From assembly GCA_044344145.1 (NCBI GenBank), contig JBIJDM010000023.1:1-20149 (forward strand): DNA of 20,149 bases. The letters run 5' to 3'. The notes beneath the pieces are model-generated. The model had not been told where the DNA came from, ran no database searches, and worked only from the letters and a program-made list of their open reading frames with translations. Origin of the DNA: JBAXGE01 sp044344145 (lineage in GTDB: Bacteria; Planctomycetota; Phycisphaerae; WQYP01). Both the position numbers and the translations under genes were made by a program. Shown one piece after another: positions 1-6,285 of this stretch; position 1 is the first letter of the stretch; each line of letters opens with the position of its first letter.

Positions 1-1029
1 CAGGAAGGCTTCAACATTGGGATGCGAAAAGCCCATGGTATAGAAGGTGTCCAACGCTTCGGCTTTGCGTTCTTCATCGGCGGTCTTGAAGGAAATTTCG
101 GTCAGGTGGATGGGGAGTTTCAACGCCCCAATTTTATCCAGCCGTTTGAGCATGGCCGCAGGCTCCAATTCCAGATTGCTCTGGCGTTCCACGGGATCAT
201 CGCTGCGGTCTTCCTTAATGCGCATGTGCGCACAGCGTTCGGCGGCGTGTTCCTGAATTCCGATGCCCCCAACCACGGCGCCGTCACGCTGCAAATCGGC
301 GATCAAATCCAGATAGCGCTGCGTTTTTTGATCGTCGGCCAGGATGCCGTATTCATTGACGAACGGCAGCGCCTGGGGATCAAGTCGTGCGGCCTCGCTA
401 AAGAACCAGGCGTTAATTTTCTTGCCCAAACGATCGGCAAAAAACGAGCCATCGAGCATTTCGTTATTCACATCCCAACTCACCAGCTTGCCGCGATAAC
501 GCGTCACCGCACTGTCCAGGCGCTGCGTCACGGCAGTTTTGAGTTCTTGGTCATTCAAGGCCTGCACCCATGGCTGGGTGAACTTGGGCTTCGCCCAGAA
601 CAGGCAGTGCCCGCGGATTTTTAGTTTATTTTCCTGGGCAAAGGCCACAAAGGCATCGCCCCCGGCGTAAGTCAATTTACCCGCTTCTTTTTCCGTGCTG
701 TACCATTTCATGGTGTTTTCATCCACCACCCCGCTAAAGTAGGTGCGGATGAAATCCAGATATTTGGTTCGGGTGGGGCTGTCGGGCTTGGTCAGGATGT
801 CGGTGTTGACGGCAGTGCCAAACAAAAAGTGATGCCGGTACAGATTGATGGTGACGGGTTGATTGACGGCGGGTTGGCCGGTGGCGTCGGTGACCGTCAA
901 CGTGAAATCGCCCTGCCGATGCGTGCGAATCCGCGCCTCGGCGGCGGTACGCCAATCTTCACCCGCACCATGACTAATTCCGGCACAAGAAGCAAGCATG
1001 AGCACTCCTGCCAGCCAAAACGATTTCAT
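1..1029 (-). CDS. GH10 endo-1,4-beta-xylanase, secreted (3' end outside window)
   Basis: Cleaves internal beta-1,4 bonds of xylan outside the cytoplasm. The 343 visible residues begin with an export signal whose hydrophobic core ends in LASC, a fair lipobox, so it may be a lipoprotein; ordinary Sec cleavage a few residues later is also possible. Residues about 38-72 form a beta-rich segment ending in FLFGTAVN, as often seen before the catalytic barrel of GH10 enzymes. The barrel shows RGHCLFW (139-145), the acid/base motif WDVNNE (Glu190), FVNEYG (223-228) and the nucleophile motif HLTEIS (Glu311). Both catalytic glutamates are present. The start at 1029 has GGGGA eight bases upstream. The frame is open to the window edge, so the last part of the barrel is missing here. 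It follows the CDGSH gene by 24 bases on the same strand. The GH10 family is secure; substrate preference is not. Confidence 0.93.
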   Translation of the reverse strand, partial: MKSFWLAGVLMLASCAGISHGAGEDWRTAAEARIRTHRQGDFTLTVTDATGQPAVNQPVTINLYRHHFLFGTAVNTDILTKPDSPTRTKYLDFIRTYFSGVVDENTMKWYSTEKEAGKLTYAGGDAFVAFAQENKLKIRGHCLFWAKPKFTQPWVQALNDQELKTAVTQRLDSAVTRYRGKLVSWDVNNEMLDGSFFADRLGKKINAWFFSEAARLDPQALPFVNEYGILADDQKTQRYLDLIADLQRDGAVVGGIGIQEHAAERCAHMRIKEDRSDDPVERQSNLELEPAAMLKRLDKIGALKLPIHLTEISFKTADEERKAEALDTFYTMGFSHPNVEAFL

Positions 1030-1053
1030 GAATCAGTTCCCCGCGTAATTTGG

Positions 1054-1296
1054 CTATTTGTGCGAGCCATCGCAATACGGAGGATTGCGAGTTTTCTTGC
1101 ACAGACATAACGCTACCTTGGCGGTTTCGTCCAACTGCACTTTGACCGGGGCATAGCCCGGCGCGGCCAGTTTATGCGAACCATCGCAACTGGGCTGGTT
1201 ATTTGAACAGCCACAACTGCACCAGTAGATGGGTTTGCCGGCGAGAATTTCCATGATCACAGGACGGGTTCCAGCGCTGCGGGGTAGTTCACTCAT
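1054..1296 (-). CDS. Double CDGSH-type iron-sulfur protein
   Basis: An 80-residue soluble protein made almost entirely of two CDGSH motifs of the pattern CxC-x2-(S/T)-x3-P-x-CDG-(S)-H. The first has ligands Cys26, Cys28, Cys37 and His41; the second Cys64, Cys66, Cys75 and His79. Each should bind a 2Fe-2S cluster with three Cys and one His, as in mitoNEET relatives. There is no membrane segment, so a cytoplasmic redox or cluster-handling role is likely, but the partner is unknown. The gene starts two bases after the stop of the upstream FAH-family gene, and its Shine-Dalgarno GAGGAG lies inside that gene's last codons, so the two are probably translationally coupled. The protein ends right after the second motif, which is normal for short bacterial members. 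Confidence 0.93.
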   Translation of the reverse strand: MSELPRSAGTRPVIMEILAGKPIYWCSCGCSNNQPSCDGSHKLAAPGYAPVKVQLDETAKVALCLCKKTRNPPYCDGSHK

Positions 1297-1298
1297 GG

Positions 1299-2102
1299 TC
1301 AGGTCTCCTCAATGACGGGATTGGTTAGACTGCCGATACGTTCAATGGTAATCGTAACGTGGTCGCCGGCTTTTAGATAGCGATTGGGCGTGCGGCCCAT
1401 CCCCACACCTTCGGGTGTGCCGGTCAAAATCACCGTGCCTGGCAGCAGGGTTGTCGAGCCCGAGAGGAACTCAATCAGCGTGGGCACATCAAAAATCATG
1501 TCCTGCGTACTGGAGCTTTGCAGGCGCTCCCCGCTGACGTCGGTGCTCAACTGCAGTTGATTGGGATCGCCCACTTCGTCGGGGGTGACAATGGCCGGGC
1601 CGATGGGGCAGAAGGTGTCAAACGTCTTGCCCCGGCACCACTGGGTGCCGCCGAAATCTTTCTGCCAGTCGCGGGCAGAGACGTCATTGGCACAGGTATA
1701 ACCCAGCACGTATTTGAGGGCATCCTTGCGGGCCACATTCTTGCAGCGTTGGCCGATGACGATGGCCAGTTCGCATTCATAATCCACTTTGGTGCTGGCC
1801 AGTTTGCGCGGCAGCACAATCGGATCGCCGGGGTTCTGGATGGCGGCGGGGTTCTTCATGAACAATACCGGATGACTGGGAATCTTGGTGCCGGTTTCTT
1901 CCGCATGCTTGCGATAGTTAAGACCGATACACAGGATGGCAGGGGGGATGACCGGGGCCAGCAACTTGGCAATGCTGAGGCGCTGGGTCGTGATGGCGTG
2001 ATCCTGCCACGGGGCCGCTGTAATCCGTAGCGCGGTACCATCGGCTTGCAACACGCCAAAATGTTCCTGTTGACTCGCATCCAAGAATCGCACAATACGC
2101 AT
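1299..2102 (-). CDS. Fumarylacetoacetate hydrolase (FAH) family protein
   Basis: A 267-residue member of the FAH superfamily, metal-dependent enzymes that hydrolyse, decarboxylate or isomerise beta-dicarbonyl or 2-oxo acid substrates, usually in aromatic or sugar-acid breakdown. Family marks in order: GLNYRKHAEE (60-69), the metal-binding glutamates of DYECEL (Glu109, Glu111), NDVSARDWQ with the metal ligand Asp140 (139-147), RGKTFDTFCPIGP (157-169) and TGTPEGVGMG (227-236). Length and order fit the single-domain acylpyruvase / 2-hydroxyhepta-2,4-diene-1,7-dioate isomerase-like group, not full-length eukaryotic FAH. The substrate cannot be told from sequence, and annotations such as ureidoglycolate lyase are often over-called for this group. 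AGGA lies nine bases before the ATG. It heads the run FAH-CDGSH-GH10 and is separated from tatA by a terminator. Confidence 0.9.
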   Translation of the reverse strand: MRIVRFLDASQQEHFGVLQADGTALRITAAPWQDHAITTQRLSIAKLLAPVIPPAILCIGLNYRKHAEETGTKIPSHPVLFMKNPAAIQNPGDPIVLPRKLASTKVDYECELAIVIGQRCKNVARKDALKYVLGYTCANDVSARDWQKDFGGTQWCRGKTFDTFCPIGPAIVTPDEVGDPNQLQLSTDVSGERLQSSSTQDMIFDVPTLIEFLSGSTTLLPGTVILTGTPEGVGMGRTPNRYLKAGDHVTITIERIGSLTNPVIEET

Positions 2103-2156
2103 GGGTGAGGTTCCTATTCAAGAGTTGCGGATGATTTTACTGCTGGGGCAATAAAA

Positions 2157-2176
2157 ACGCCCGCAAGTGCGGGCGT
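2157..2176 (-). terminator. Intrinsic terminator after tatA
   Basis: A perfect 8-bp stem (ACGCCCGC / GCGGGCGT) with loop AAGT, followed on the minus strand by TTTTTATTG. It sits 31 bases past the tatA stop and before the FAH-family start, so it should end tatA transcription and make the next run of genes a separate unit. Confidence 0.85.
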
Positions 2177-2207
2177 CATAAGGGCAAAAATTATTCCCGG
2201 TGTGGGA

Positions 2208-2471
2208 TTAAGGTTCGTCGCTGGTCGCCTTGAGCGTCTTGACCGGGCCGGAAGAGGCGGTCAACTGTTGGTTGGTATTGGCGGCGGGTGGGGGAACCGT
2301 GGCCTCAGTGGCGGAAGCACCGGCATCAGCCAAGCCCTTCTTGAATTCGACAATGGTCTTGCCGACATTGCGACCAATTTCTGGCAAGCGCCGACCAAAG
2401 AAAACCAAGCCGATCAGTAGAATCAGGCCAAGTTCCATCGGACCAAGATTTAAGAATCCAAGCGTATGCAT
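2208..2471 (-). CDS. tatA: Sec-independent protein translocase subunit TatA (TatA/TatB family)
   Basis: An 87-residue inner-membrane protein of the twin-arginine export system, which moves folded proteins across the membrane. Residues 11-26 form the single membrane helix (PMELGLILLIGLVFFG), followed by the FG hinge and the amphipathic helix starting RRLPEIGRNVGK and running to about residue 48. The tail is rich in Ala, Thr and Pro and probably disordered. The reading frame is open far upstream across rluD on the other strand, but the start at 2471 is chosen because the TatA fold begins there and AAAGGG lies five bases upstream. No tatC is adjacent. An acidic residue (Glu13) near the start of the helix means a TatB-like or dual role cannot be excluded. 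Confidence 0.92.
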   Translation of the reverse strand: MHTLGFLNLGPMELGLILLIGLVFFGRRLPEIGRNVGKTIVEFKKGLADAGASATEATVPPPAANTNQQLTASSGPVKTLKATSDEP

Positions 2472-2474
2472 ACA

Positions 2475-2492
2475 CACCCTTTCGTAAAGGTG
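2475..2492 (-). promoter_or_regulatory. Small hairpin over the tatA ribosome binding site
   Basis: On the minus strand CACCTTT-ACG-AAAGGGTG can fold into a seven-pair stem with one bulged G and a 3-base loop. The 3' arm contains the AAAGGG Shine-Dalgarno of tatA. The fold is weak and its effect is inference. Confidence 0.4.
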
Positions 2493-2508
2493 AACAGGAA
2501 TATGCATA

Positions 2509-2514
2509 AGTATA
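2509..2514 (-). promoter_or_regulatory. -10 element of the tatA promoter
   Basis: TATACT on the minus strand matches the sigma-70 -10 consensus at five of six bases. Transcription would begin near 2502, giving a leader of about 31 bases that includes the Shine-Dalgarno. The matching -35 (TTCCAA, 17-base spacer) is poor. Confidence 0.5.
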
Positions 2515-2599
2515 GCCTTTCCCATGGCCGGTTGGAAATATTTGTTTGGAAATTCCTCGTGTTCGGCGGGTAATATCGTGCCGGTCGTCCCGGTGACCA

Positions 2600-2629
2600 G
2601 TGCCATAATCATTCTTAAACGGGTACAAT
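2600..2629 (+). promoter_or_regulatory. Promoter for a leaderless rluD transcript
   Basis: GTGCCA (four of six to TTGACA), an 18-base spacer and TACAAT (five of six to TATAAT). The -10 ends seven bases before the rluD ATG, so transcription should begin at or within a base or two of the start codon. No Shine-Dalgarno is present. Confidence 0.55.
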
Positions 2630-2636
2630 CCCACCC

Positions 2637-3764
2637 ATGAAGCCTACGAAACGCACATTGCTTAAACCCGGCAAGGCCGTTGCAGTTCCCCCCACGCCAG
2701 ATGTGGTGATTCCGGCACCTCAGACCGACGAAACCGTCGAAACGGTCGAAACTGAGGTGGCCAGCGAGGAAGAAGGCCCGCAGCGGGTCGCCTGGACCGT
2801 CCGGCACGACCTGAAAAAGCGTATGGACCTGTACTTGCGCGACCGGTTCCCGGACTTTTCCCGCACGGCGTTGCAAAAACTGGTGCAGGAAGGTGCCGTC
2901 ACGATCAACGGCCGCAAGGCCAAGTCTTCCACCACGCTGCACACGGGTGACCGTATCGAAGTGACCCTCCCGCCCCGGGCGCCGGATGAAATACTGCCCG
3001 AGAATATCCCCCTCGAAATCATCTACGAAGACGACCAGTTTCTGGCGATTAACAAACAGCCGTCCTTGATCGTGCACCCCGCGCGGGGGCATTGGAGCGG
3101 GACGCTGATCAATGGTCTGGTCTATTACGCCCAGCAGACCAACAGCCAGCTATCAGTGGGGTCCGATCCGTGGCGTCCCGGGATTATTCACCGGCTGGAT
3201 CGCGATACCACCGGCATCATCCTGATTGCCAAAACCGACGAAGCCCACTGGCGTATCGCCGGGCAGTTTGAACGTCGTACCACCCAGAAAACCTATCTTG
3301 CCATCGTCCATGGCGTGCCCGAACTCGACAGCGATCTGATCGATGCCCCGCTGGCGGTGCATCCGCGCATGCGCGAGTTGTATGCGGTCCGGCCCGAAGT
3401 GGGCAAGCCCGCCCAGACGATCTACAAAGTGCTGGAACGCTTCGATGGCTTTGCTCTGCTGGAACTGCAGCCCAAGACCGGCCGCACGCATCAACTACGG
3501 GTTCACTGTGCCCATATCGGCCATCCGATTGTCGGCGATGTGATGTATGGCGGACGGGCGGTGAGTCTGTGGGATCTGGCCCGTGGAGCGCTGCCGGACA
3601 CGCCGGAAAATCGTGCTTCGTTGATCAATCGTCAGGCCTTGCATGCATGGCGCATACAATTCGTACATCCGAAGCTGTTCCACCGGGTGGCGCTGGAAGC
3701 CCCGCTGTATCAGGATATCAAGACGCTGTTTGGCGCATTGCAGAAATATCGCAAGAAGGCCTGA
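2637..3764 (+). CDS. RluA/RluD-family 23S rRNA pseudouridine synthase
   Basis: Converts specific uridines to pseudouridine in RNA, most likely 23S rRNA. The 375 residues comprise a low-complexity acidic N-terminal stretch (about 1-50), an S4 RNA-binding domain (about 59-113) and the catalytic domain with HRLDRDTTG (185-193), where Asp188 is the catalytic residue, then KTYLAIVHG, the GRTHQLRVH motif and GHPIVGDVMYGG. It is somewhat longer than usual because of the N-terminal extension. The start at 2637 has no Shine-Dalgarno and lies directly after a -10 element, so the mRNA may be leaderless. Its stop shares one base with the start of the next gene. The RluA/RluD family is secure; the exact target uridines (RluD-like helix 69 sites or others) are not shown. 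Confidence 0.94.
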   Translation: MKPTKRTLLKPGKAVAVPPTPDVVIPAPQTDETVETVETEVASEEEGPQRVAWTVRHDLKKRMDLYLRDRFPDFSRTALQKLVQEGAVTINGRKAKSSTTLHTGDRIEVTLPPRAPDEILPENIPLEIIYEDDQFLAINKQPSLIVHPARGHWSGTLINGLVYYAQQTNSQLSVGSDPWRPGIIHRLDRDTTGIILIAKTDEAHWRIAGQFERRTTQKTYLAIVHGVPELDSDLIDAPLAVHPRMRELYAVRPEVGKPAQTIYKVLERFDGFALLELQPKTGRTHQLRVHCAHIGHPIVGDVMYGGRAVSLWDLARGALPDTPENRASLINRQALHAWRIQFVHPKLFHRVALEAPLYQDIKTLFGALQKYRKKA

Positions 3765-4363
3765 TGTTTAAGTCCATGGTCAAAAGCCTGCTCGACTCCG
3801 CAACCTTGGTCGGCCAAGCCGTGCAGCAATTGGAACTCTTTGCCCCAAAGCCGGAAGCGTCGCCCCAACCTACACCTCGGCCCAAACCCACGATGATTCC
3901 GGCCCAGCCCAAGCCCGCACGTCCCGCCAAAGCCAGCAAACTCACCGAGCGCCAGGCCTATTACGATGCCATGGTGGAGGAACTCAAGGAACGATATCAA
4001 TTCACGATTCGGAAATGGCGTAAAGGCATGTCGGGGGCGGCGTATGAATTACGCTATCGCGATGGACACATCAAACGCATGCTTTCCGCCCCCCGGCCCC
4101 GTTCCAGCGTTTCGGCGGCCATATTCCTGCACGAAGTGGGGCATCATGCCATCGGTTTTCGGCGGTATAAACCCCGCTGTCTGGAAGAATATTACGTATG
4201 GCAATGGGCGTTTGCGGAAATGAAGAAACGCAATATTGAATTGGATATGCGGGTGGAAAAGCACTATCGGCGATCCATGTATAACTATGTGCGGCTGGCA
4301 TTGCGCCGCGGCTTGAAGGAGTTGCCGGCGGAGCTCAAGCAATTTCTGATTCCACCGGAATAA
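3764..4363 (+). CDS. Putative HExxH zinc metalloprotease-like protein, uncharacterised
   Basis: A 199-residue protein not matched to a named family. Residues 29-60 are a Pro/Lys/Ala-rich linker, followed by a charged helical region and HEVGHH (123-128), a good HExxH zinc site with His123, Glu124 and His127. Fourteen residues later LEEYYVWQWA (140-149) supplies a glutamate that could be the third ligand, an arrangement loosely like ImmA/IrrE-type gluzincins. The C-terminal third is basic and helical. There is no signal peptide or membrane segment, so it is probably cytoplasmic. The ATG at 3764 overlaps the rluD stop (TGATG), which implies translational coupling and a shared transcript. The metalloprotease call rests on one motif; a zinc-binding protein without protease activity is possible. 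Confidence 0.75.
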   Translation: MFKSMVKSLLDSATLVGQAVQQLELFAPKPEASPQPTPRPKPTMIPAQPKPARPAKASKLTERQAYYDAMVEELKERYQFTIRKWRKGMSGAAYELRYRDGHIKRMLSAPRPRSSVSAAIFLHEVGHHAIGFRRYKPRCLEEYYVWQWAFAEMKKRNIELDMRVEKHYRRSMYNYVRLALRRGLKELPAELKQFLIPPE

Positions 4364-4388
4364 AATAATTCACGATTTATCGGGCCGT

Positions 4389-4417
4389 TTGGAAGTTATT
4401 GTGGTTTTTGTTAATAT
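4389..4417 (+). promoter_or_regulatory. Candidate promoter of the zinc-ribbon/RGG gene
   Basis: TTGGAA, a 17-base spacer and TAATAT, each matching four of six consensus bases. Start of transcription would be near 4424, giving a leader of about 119 bases. Confidence 0.4.
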
Positions 4418-4439
4418 AGGGCTTATCTAGGTTGCCTGA

Positions 4440-4522
4440 GAACGACCGTTCGCTCTGTTGCCGAACAGTTTTTCAAGGCGGGTATATGTGTCGGTACGAC
4501 ACACTGGGCCGTGGGTGCGGCC
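4440..4522 (+). promoter_or_regulatory. Structured 5' leader with four short hairpins
   Basis: In order: GAAC-GACC-GTTC (4440-4451); CTGTT-GCCG-AACAG followed by five T (4455-4473), resembling a weak terminator; a perfect 7-bp hairpin TGTGTCG-GTA-CGACACA (4487-4503); and GGCCG-TGGGTG-CGGCC (4507-4522). The Shine-Dalgarno AGGAG follows at 4528. No known riboswitch class was recognised. Whether it regulates is inference. Confidence 0.45.
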
Positions 4523-4542
4523 AGATCAGGAGTTTCTGGGTC

Positions 4543-5211
4543 ATGTTAGAAGACATCATGCACACGTGCGTTGATTGCGGGACCAACTATTTATTTACCG
4601 TCGCGGAACAGCAGGATTTTGCCGCACAGGGATTTACCCAGCAACCCAAGCGTTGTCTGGCGTGTCGGGCGGTGCGGAAAGTGGCGCGTACAGAAAAACT
4701 CGCCAAGCTCAAAGCCGCGAAGATCGCCTATCGCACCGCGCATCCCGAAGAATTCAATAAACCCCAAGCCCAGCCGCAACCCCAGATGGCGCCCAAGCCC
4801 GCTGTGATTGGCTTCCGTCCGCCGCATCAGGTGGGCACCGATACCCGTACGGGTGGCAACCGCAGCGGTGGATATAATTCATACGGTTCCAATTCCAGCC
4901 CCAATTCGAGTTATGGCAGTCGCGACCGGGGCCGCAGTGATGATCGGCGCGGGGGTGGCGGTGGTTATGGACGCGATCGCGGTGGCTATGGCCGCGGGGT
5001 CCGTGATCAGGGCCGGAACTTCGAGCGTCCGCGTCTGCAACTGTTCCCGGCGGTCTGTGCGGCCTGCGGGGTGACCACGGAAGTGCCGTTCCGGCCCACC
5101 GGTATCAAGCCGGTTTATTGCCGGAATTGCTTCCAGACCATGAAGAATCAGCCCGAGGCGAATGCGAATCCGCAGGGCCCGGCAGCCCCGGCTCAGGCCG
5201 AGAATATCTAA
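4543..5211 (+). CDS. Zinc-ribbon protein with RGG-like low-complexity centre
   Basis: A 222-residue protein with two CxxC zinc ribbons around a disordered centre. The N-terminal ribbon (Cys9, Cys12, Cys38, Cys41) resembles the short bacterial 'probable zinc-ribbon' domain that begins MxED and contains an FT..EQ..(Y/F)A..GF core. Residues about 104-158 are rich in Gly, Arg, Ser, Asn and Tyr with RGG and GYGR units, typical of RNA-binding or condensate-forming segments. The C-terminal ribbon has Cys172, Cys175, Cys193 and Cys196, a CxxC-x17-CxxC arrangement with VPFRP and PVYCRNCF. The start at 4543 is chosen because AGGAG lies ten bases upstream and the conserved domain begins there; a TTG-initiated extension to 4432 covers leader hairpins and looks non-coding. 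Nucleic-acid binding is likely; the target is unknown. Confidence 0.88.
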   Translation: MLEDIMHTCVDCGTNYLFTVAEQQDFAAQGFTQQPKRCLACRAVRKVARTEKLAKLKAAKIAYRTAHPEEFNKPQAQPQPQMAPKPAVIGFRPPHQVGTDTRTGGNRSGGYNSYGSNSSPNSSYGSRDRGRSDDRRGGGGGYGRDRGGYGRGVRDQGRNFERPRLQLFPAVCAACGVTTEVPFRPTGIKPVYCRNCFQTMKNQPEANANPQGPAAPAQAENI

Positions 5212-5228
5212 AACATCGTTTAGCTTAA

Positions 5229-5258
5229 GTGACAAAATGCCTCCGGCGCCAGTATATT
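5229..5258 (+). promoter_or_regulatory. Promoter of the first aldo/keto reductase, inside the terminator hairpin
   Basis: GTGACA (5229-5234, five of six), an 18-base spacer and TATATT (5253-5258, five of six). The -10 lies in the loop of the terminator that ends the upstream gene. Transcription should begin near 5265, giving a leader of about 14 bases with GGAGG. Confidence 0.6.
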
Positions 5259-5276
5259 GTGCGTCGGAGGCATTTT
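5234..5276 (+). terminator. Terminator of the zinc-ribbon gene overlapping the next gene's promoter and Shine-Dalgarno
   Basis: A 12-bp perfect stem (5234-5245 with 5265-5276) can extend four more pairs inward including one G-U, leaving an 11-base loop, and is followed by T through 5278. The 3' arm contains GGAGG (5266-5270), the Shine-Dalgarno of the gene at 5279. The hairpin therefore can end upstream transcription and also hide that ribosome site in read-through RNA. Confidence 0.85.
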
Positions 5277-5278
5277 TT

Positions 5279-6223
5279 ATGCGTACATGCAAACTCGGCT
5301 CAAGTACCATCACCACCAGCGCCATGGCCTATGGCTGTATGCGTTTGCCCGGCACCTGGAATCCCAGCGAAGTGGATGCCACCCGCATCGAACAGGGTGT
5401 GCAGGCGCTGCTGACCGCCTATGAGGCGGGTTATCGTTTGTATGATCACGCGGATATTTATTGCCGGGGTGAATGCGAAAAAATTCACGGTCATGCCCTG
5501 CGCCAGCATCCGCACCTACGGCGGGGGATCACCATCGCCACCAAGTGCGGGATTCGTTTTGCCGATACCCCCGAGGCCGGGATGCCCAAACGGTTTGATT
5601 TCTCCGCCGCGCATATCGAAGCCAGTTGCAACCAGTCGCTGCAACGGCTGGGCGTGGAAGTGATTGATATTTATCAACTGCACCGCCCCGATTTTCTGAT
5701 GAACCCCACGGAAGTGGCCGAAGCTTTTGCCCGGCTGCATTCCGCCGGCAAGGTGCGTTACTTCGGCGTGAGTAATTTTGCCCCCAGTCAGGTGACCTTG
5801 CTGCAGCATTTCCTGCCCTGGCCGCTATTGGTCAATCAGGTGGAAATCCATCTGGGCAAGCTGGATTGTTTCAACGATGGCACCTTGGATCAATGTCTGA
5901 CCAACAACCTGATCCCGTTGTCCTGGAGCCCGCTGGCGGGGGGGATGCTGGGCACCGGCGGCAAGATCCGCCCCAATCACCCGCAGTTGGAGTTGATGCA
6001 GCAACTGGTGGCCACACTGGATACCATGGCCGAGCGCCTTGGGACTACCCGTAGCGTGCTGGCGCTGGCATGGCTGCTCAAACATCCCAGCAACATTATC
6101 CCCATCGTTGGCAGTGTGAATCCCGCGAACATCCGCACCGCGGCCGGGGCGCTGGATTTGAAACTTAACCGCGAGGATTGGTATACCTTGCTGATTGCGG
6201 CGCGCGGCAAGCAGTTGCCGTAA
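5279..6223 (+). CDS. Aldo/keto reductase (YdhF-like)
   Basis: A 314-residue NAD(P)H-dependent oxidoreductase of the aldo/keto reductase barrel family. The catalytic tetrad is visible: Asp56 and Tyr61 in YDHADIY (55-61), Lys89 in ATKCG (87-91) and His135 in QLHRPD (133-138). Cofactor-region motifs include GVSNFAPSQ (163-171), SWSPLAGGML and a late PIVGSVNP segment. The DHADIY variant and overall length resemble the E. coli YdhF group. The substrate is unknown. The ATG at 5279 directly follows the T-run of the upstream terminator, with GGAGG eight bases before it. It appears to be transcribed alone, since the gene downstream is convergent. Confidence 0.92.
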   Translation: MRTCKLGSSTITTSAMAYGCMRLPGTWNPSEVDATRIEQGVQALLTAYEAGYRLYDHADIYCRGECEKIHGHALRQHPHLRRGITIATKCGIRFADTPEAGMPKRFDFSAAHIEASCNQSLQRLGVEVIDIYQLHRPDFLMNPTEVAEAFARLHSAGKVRYFGVSNFAPSQVTLLQHFLPWPLLVNQVEIHLGKLDCFNDGTLDQCLTNNLIPLSWSPLAGGMLGTGGKIRPNHPQLELMQQLVATLDTMAERLGTTRSVLALAWLLKHPSNIIPIVGSVNPANIRTAAGALDLKLNREDWYTLLIAARGKQLP

Positions 6224-6241
6224 GGCTCGGACTAAGGCTTT

Positions 6242-6258
6242 GGGGTTCGACCAACCCC
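6242..6258. other. Short hairpin between convergent genes
   Basis: GGGGTT-CGACC-AACCCC, a 6-bp stem with a 5-base loop, lies between the converging aldo/keto reductase and lipoprotein genes. No T-run follows on either strand, so it is at best a weak terminator. Confidence 0.35.
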
Positions 6259-6285
6259 TGTTACCTTCCCACGGTCAGCACGATA

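Noticed and set aside
22..624. 200-codon plus-strand open frame
   Set aside because: It is opposite the GH10 gene, whose catalytic motifs are clear on the minus strand.
2472..3092. Long upstream extension of the tatA frame on the minus strand, antisense to the pseudouridine synthase
   Set aside because: It lies entirely opposite a well-conserved gene or in the divergent promoter region. The TatA fold, Shine-Dalgarno and -10 all point to the start at 2471.
4432..4542. TTG-initiated N-terminal extension of the zinc-ribbon protein
   Set aside because: It covers a run of hairpins, has no Shine-Dalgarno and no conserved residues. The domain begins at the ATG at 4543, which has AGGAG upstream.
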